A DNA stretch of 9,058 bases from Bacteroidales bacterium (GTDB taxonomy: Bacteria > Bacteroidota > Bacteroidia > Bacteroidales > UBA932): assembly GCA_017383945.1 (NCBI GenBank), contig JAFNUQ010000199.1, positions 1-9,058 on the forward strand, read 5' to 3'. Both the position numbers and the translations under genes were made by a program. Positions 6,798 through 9,058 of this stretch are shown one piece after another (the first letter of the stretch is position 1; each line of letters opens with the position of its first letter). Below the pieces are notes generated by a model that saw only the letters and a program-made list of their open reading frames with translations, was not told the origin of the DNA and did no database searches.

Positions 6798-8744
6798 ATG
6801 TCTGACAAGTTAATTTCAAAAATTCCGGAAGGACCTCTTGAAGGCAAATGGATGAAGCGTAAGCAGGAAATCCATCTTGTGAGTCCTAACAACAAAAGAA
6901 AGCTTGAAATCATCGTAGTAGGTACAGGTCTCGGTGGAGCATCTGCAGCTGCTTCTCTTGGTGAGCTCGGCTACAATGTTAAAATTTTCTGCATCAGCGA
7001 TTCACCTCGTAGAGCTCACTCTATCGCAGCTCAGGGTGGTATTAACGCTGCTAAGAATTACCAGAACGATAACGACTCAGTTTATCGCCTTTTCTATGAC
7101 ACAATCAAGGGTGGTGACTATCGTAGTCGTGAGGCTAACGTATATCGTCTTGCTGAGGTTAGTGCAGCAATTATCGATCAGTGCGTTGCTCAGGGTATTC
7201 CATTTGCGAGAGAATACGGCGGATATCTCGCTAACCGCTCATTTGGTGGTGTGCAGGTAAGCCGTACATTCTATGCAAGAGGACAAACCGGTCAGCAGCT
7301 CCTTCTCGGTGCTTATGCTTCTCTTAATAAGGAGATTGCAGCTGGTTCTGTTAAGTCTTATCCTCGTCACGAGATGCTTGATCTCGTTATCGTTAACGGA
7401 CAGGCAAAGGGTATTATCGCACGTAACCTCGTAACAGGACAGATCGAGAGATTTGGTGCTCACGCTGTCGTTATTGCTACAGGTGGTTATGGTAATGCAT
7501 ACTTCCTTTCAACAAATGCTATGAACAGCAACGGTTCAGCTGCTCTTCAGTGCTATAAGAAAGGTGCTTATTTTGCAAATCCTTGCTTTGCTCAGATTCA
7601 CCCAACTTGTATTCCAGTACACGGTGACCAGCAGTGTAAGTTGACTCTTATGAGTGAGTCTCTTAGAAATGACGGTCGTATCTGGGTACCTAAGAAGATT
7701 GAGGATGTAGAGAAACTTCGCAAGAAGCAGATCAAGCCTTCACAGATTGCTGAGGAAGACAGAGATTACTATCTTGAGCGCAGATATCCTGCATTTGGTA
7801 ACCTCGTACCTCGTGACGTGGCTTCAAGAGCTGCAAAGGAGAGATGTGACGCTGGTTTCGGTGTAAATGAGACTGGTAAGGCTGTATTCCTTGATTTTGC
7901 TGATGCTATCAATCGTCTTGGTCATAAGAGAGTTGCTGAGAGATATGGTAACCTCTTTGAGATGTATGAGAAGATTACAGCTACTTCACCTTGGGAGGAG
8001 CCAATGATGATTTATCCTGCTATCCACTACACAATGGGTGGTATTTGGGTAGATTATGATCTTCAGACTACTATTCCAGGTCTTTATGCAATCGGAGAGG
8101 CTAACTTCTCAGATCACGGTGGAAACCGTCTTGGTGCTTCTGCTCTTATGCAGGGTCTTGCTGATGGTTATTTCATCCTTCCTATTACTATCGGTGATTA
8201 TCTTTCAAATAAATTTGCTGAGCCTAAGACTGATGTAAATTCTAAGGAATTTATTGAGGCAGAAAAGGCTGTTCAGGCACGTATTGATAGACTCTTTGCT
8301 ATCAAGGGAACCAAGACTGTAGATTCTATTCATAAGAAACTTGGTAATATCATGTGGGATAATGTAGGTATGGCACGTGATGAGCAGGGTCTTAAGGATG
8401 CTCTTAAGGCTATTGCTGAGCTCAAGAAGGATTTCTATGCCAACGTAAATGTTCCAGGTGATAAGTATGAGTTCAACCAGGAGCTTGAGAAGGCTCTCAG
8501 ACTTGAAGATTTCTTTGAAATTGGTGAACTTATGGCTCGTGATGCTCTCAACAGAAATGAGTCTTGTGGTGGACACTTCAGAGTGGAAAGCCAGACTGAA
8601 GAAGGTGAGGCAAAACGTGATGATCAGAACTATATGTATGTAGCTGCTTGGGAGTATAAGGGAGAAGGTGTAGAGCCAGAACTCCACAAGGAACCTCTTA
8701 AGTATGAGTTTATTAAGGTCGCTACAAGAAATTACAAAGAGTAA
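6798..8744 (+). CDS. frdA: Fumarate reductase/succinate dehydrogenase flavoprotein subunit
   Basis: This FAD-containing catalytic subunit interconverts fumarate and succinate on the cytoplasmic face of the membrane; in anaerobic Bacteroidales it works mainly as a fumarate reductase in succinate-producing fermentation. The gene is complete at 648 residues. The FAD-binding fold begins [14 protein letters not shown] (38-51); [15 protein letters not shown] (71-85) holds His74, the expected covalent FAD attachment site. Substrate and catalytic residues include His268 (QIHPT), Arg339 (PRDVASRA), His410 (IHYTMGG) and Arg444 (GGNRLGAS); Glu434 begins the conserved [10 protein letters not shown] stretch. 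All key residues are present. It is of the type-B form normally encoded as frdC-frdA-frdB, yet frdC is absent upstream. Codon use is strongly biased (GGT, CGT, CTT, AAG) and GC is higher than in mfd or coaX, as expected of a highly expressed gene. The promoter is not obvious; transcripts may start inside ruvB. Confidence 0.96.
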   Translation: MSDKLISKIPEGPLEGKWMKRKQEIHLVSPNNKRKLEIIVVGTGLGGASAAASLGELGYNVKIFCISDSPRRAHSIAAQGGINAAKNYQNDNDSVYRLFYDTIKGGDYRSREANVYRLAEVSAAIIDQCVAQGIPFAREYGGYLANRSFGGVQVSRTFYARGQTGQQLLLGAYASLNKEIAAGSVKSYPRHEMLDLVIVNGQAKGIIARNLVTGQIERFGAHAVVIATGGYGNAYFLSTNAMNSNGSAALQCYKKGAYFANPCFAQIHPTCIPVHGDQQCKLTLMSESLRNDGRIWVPKKIEDVEKLRKKQIKPSQIAEEDRDYYLERRYPAFGNLVPRDVASRAAKERCDAGFGVNETGKAVFLDFADAINRLGHKRVAERYGNLFEMYEKITATSPWEEPMMIYPAIHYTMGGIWVDYDLQTTIPGLYAIGEANFSDHGGNRLGASALMQGLADGYFILPITIGDYLSNKFAEPKTDVNSKEFIEAEKAVQARIDRLFAIKGTKTVDSIHKKLGNIMWDNVGMARDEQGLKDALKAIAELKKDFYANVNVPGDKYEFNQELEKALRLEDFFEIGELMARDALNRNESCGGHFRVESQTEEGEAKRDDQNYMYVAAWEYKGEGVEPELHKEPLKYEFIKVATRNYKE

Positions 8745-8749
8745 AGGAA

Positions 8750-9058
8750 ATGGAATTTAATTTGAAAATATGGCGTCAGAAGAACGCCAAAGCAAAAGGT
8801 CATTTCGAGACTTATCATATTTCTGGTATTGAAGAAGATGCTTCTTTCCTCGAAATGCTTGATATTCTCAATGAGCAGTTGATCAGAGAAGGTTGCGATC
8901 CAGTTGCTGTTGAGAGAGGTTGTCAGAGCAGTGGTCCTGTATCATTTGATCATGATTGCCGTGAAGGTATCTGTGGTGCGTGCTCACTTTATATTGATGG
9001 ACGTGCACACGGTCCAGATGATCATGTGACTACATGTCAGCTCTTTATGAGACATTTC
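8750..9058 (+). CDS. frdB: Fumarate reductase/succinate dehydrogenase iron-sulfur subunit, N-terminal 103 residues (cut by window edge)
   Basis: FrdB passes electrons between the membrane quinone site and the flavin of FrdA through three iron-sulfur clusters. Only the N-terminal ferredoxin-like domain is visible. It opens FNLKIWRQK (3-11), typical of the type-B subunit; FLEMLDILNEQL (33-44) is conserved; and the [2Fe-2S] ligands are Cys70, Cys75 and Cys78 (CREGICGAC), with Cys96 (TTCQLFM) as the fourth. Relative to relatives I recall, about 12 residues containing an extra Cys (Cys58) are inserted between REGCDPV (46-52) and FDHDC (66-70). The ATG at 8750 begins 5 nt after the frdA stop, so the two are surely co-transcribed. 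An AAAGGAA stretch abuts the ATG but is too close to act as a normal Shine-Dalgarno site. The ferricluster C-terminal domain lies beyond the window. Confidence 0.93.
   Translation, partial: MEFNLKIWRQKNAKAKGHFETYHISGIEEDASFLEMLDILNEQLIREGCDPVAVERGCQSSGPVSFDHDCREGICGACSLYIDGRAHGPDDHVTTCQLFMRHF

Noticed and set aside
8205..8687. 160-codon open frame on the minus strand within frdA
   Set aside because: It is antisense to a complete, motif-rich frdA; the translation shows no recognisable family and is explained by the strong codon bias of the sense gene.
8743..8749. AAAGGAA as a Shine-Dalgarno site for frdB
   Set aside because: It ends immediately before the ATG, leaving only about 2 nt of spacing, and the organism appears not to rely on Shine-Dalgarno pairing.
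1..9058. Mobile element, CRISPR array, tRNA/rRNA, or a new defence or metabolic system
   Set aside because: No transposase, integrase, regularly spaced repeats, terminal inverted repeats or tRNA-like folds were seen; every long coding region is assigned to a known family and the order resembles core chromosome.

Overview
The window looks like a chromosomal segment from a low-GC member of the Bacteroidota, most likely the order Bacteroidales. Three things point there: exact matches to the Bacteroidota -7 promoter element TAnnTTTG, the absence of well-spaced Shine-Dalgarno sites, and FrdA/FrdB and CoaX sequences that read like Bacteroidales family members. The assignment comes from recognising protein families by eye, not from a database search.

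Layout: the left half (1-5462) is transcribed leftwards. In transcription order it holds mfd (transcription-repair coupling factor), coaX (type III pantothenate kinase homologue), a FadL/OMPP1-like outer-membrane beta-barrel gene, and the first 84 codons of a secreted TPR protein that runs off the left edge. Gaps are 32 bp, a 29-bp overlap and 17 bp, so the four probably form one operon. A very good second promoter lies in the mfd 3' end and can drive coaX onward. A 272-bp intergenic region of about 20% GC (5463-5734) separates this from the right half, which is transcribed rightwards: ruvB (Holliday-junction helicase motor), frdA (fumarate reductase/succinate dehydrogenase flavoprotein) and the 5' part of frdB (iron-sulfur subunit), which runs off the right edge.

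Functionally the window combines DNA repair and recombination (Mfd, RuvB), a CoA-biosynthesis-like gene joined to envelope genes (CoaX, barrel, TPR protein), and the membrane fumarate/succinate redox enzyme (FrdAB). These are mostly housekeeping genes and I see no new multi-gene system. The points worth a second look are: CoaX has lost two of the three Asp residues that define the family's active-site motifs; frdAB lacks the usual upstream frdC; FrdB carries a cysteine-containing insertion just before its [2Fe-2S] ligands; ruvB has an internal GC- and CpG-rich patch; a perfect 14-bp palindrome lies between ruvB and frdA; and the divergent intergenic region contains clustered DnaA-box-like repeats. 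No RNA gene, CRISPR array, insertion sequence or convincing intrinsic terminator was seen.
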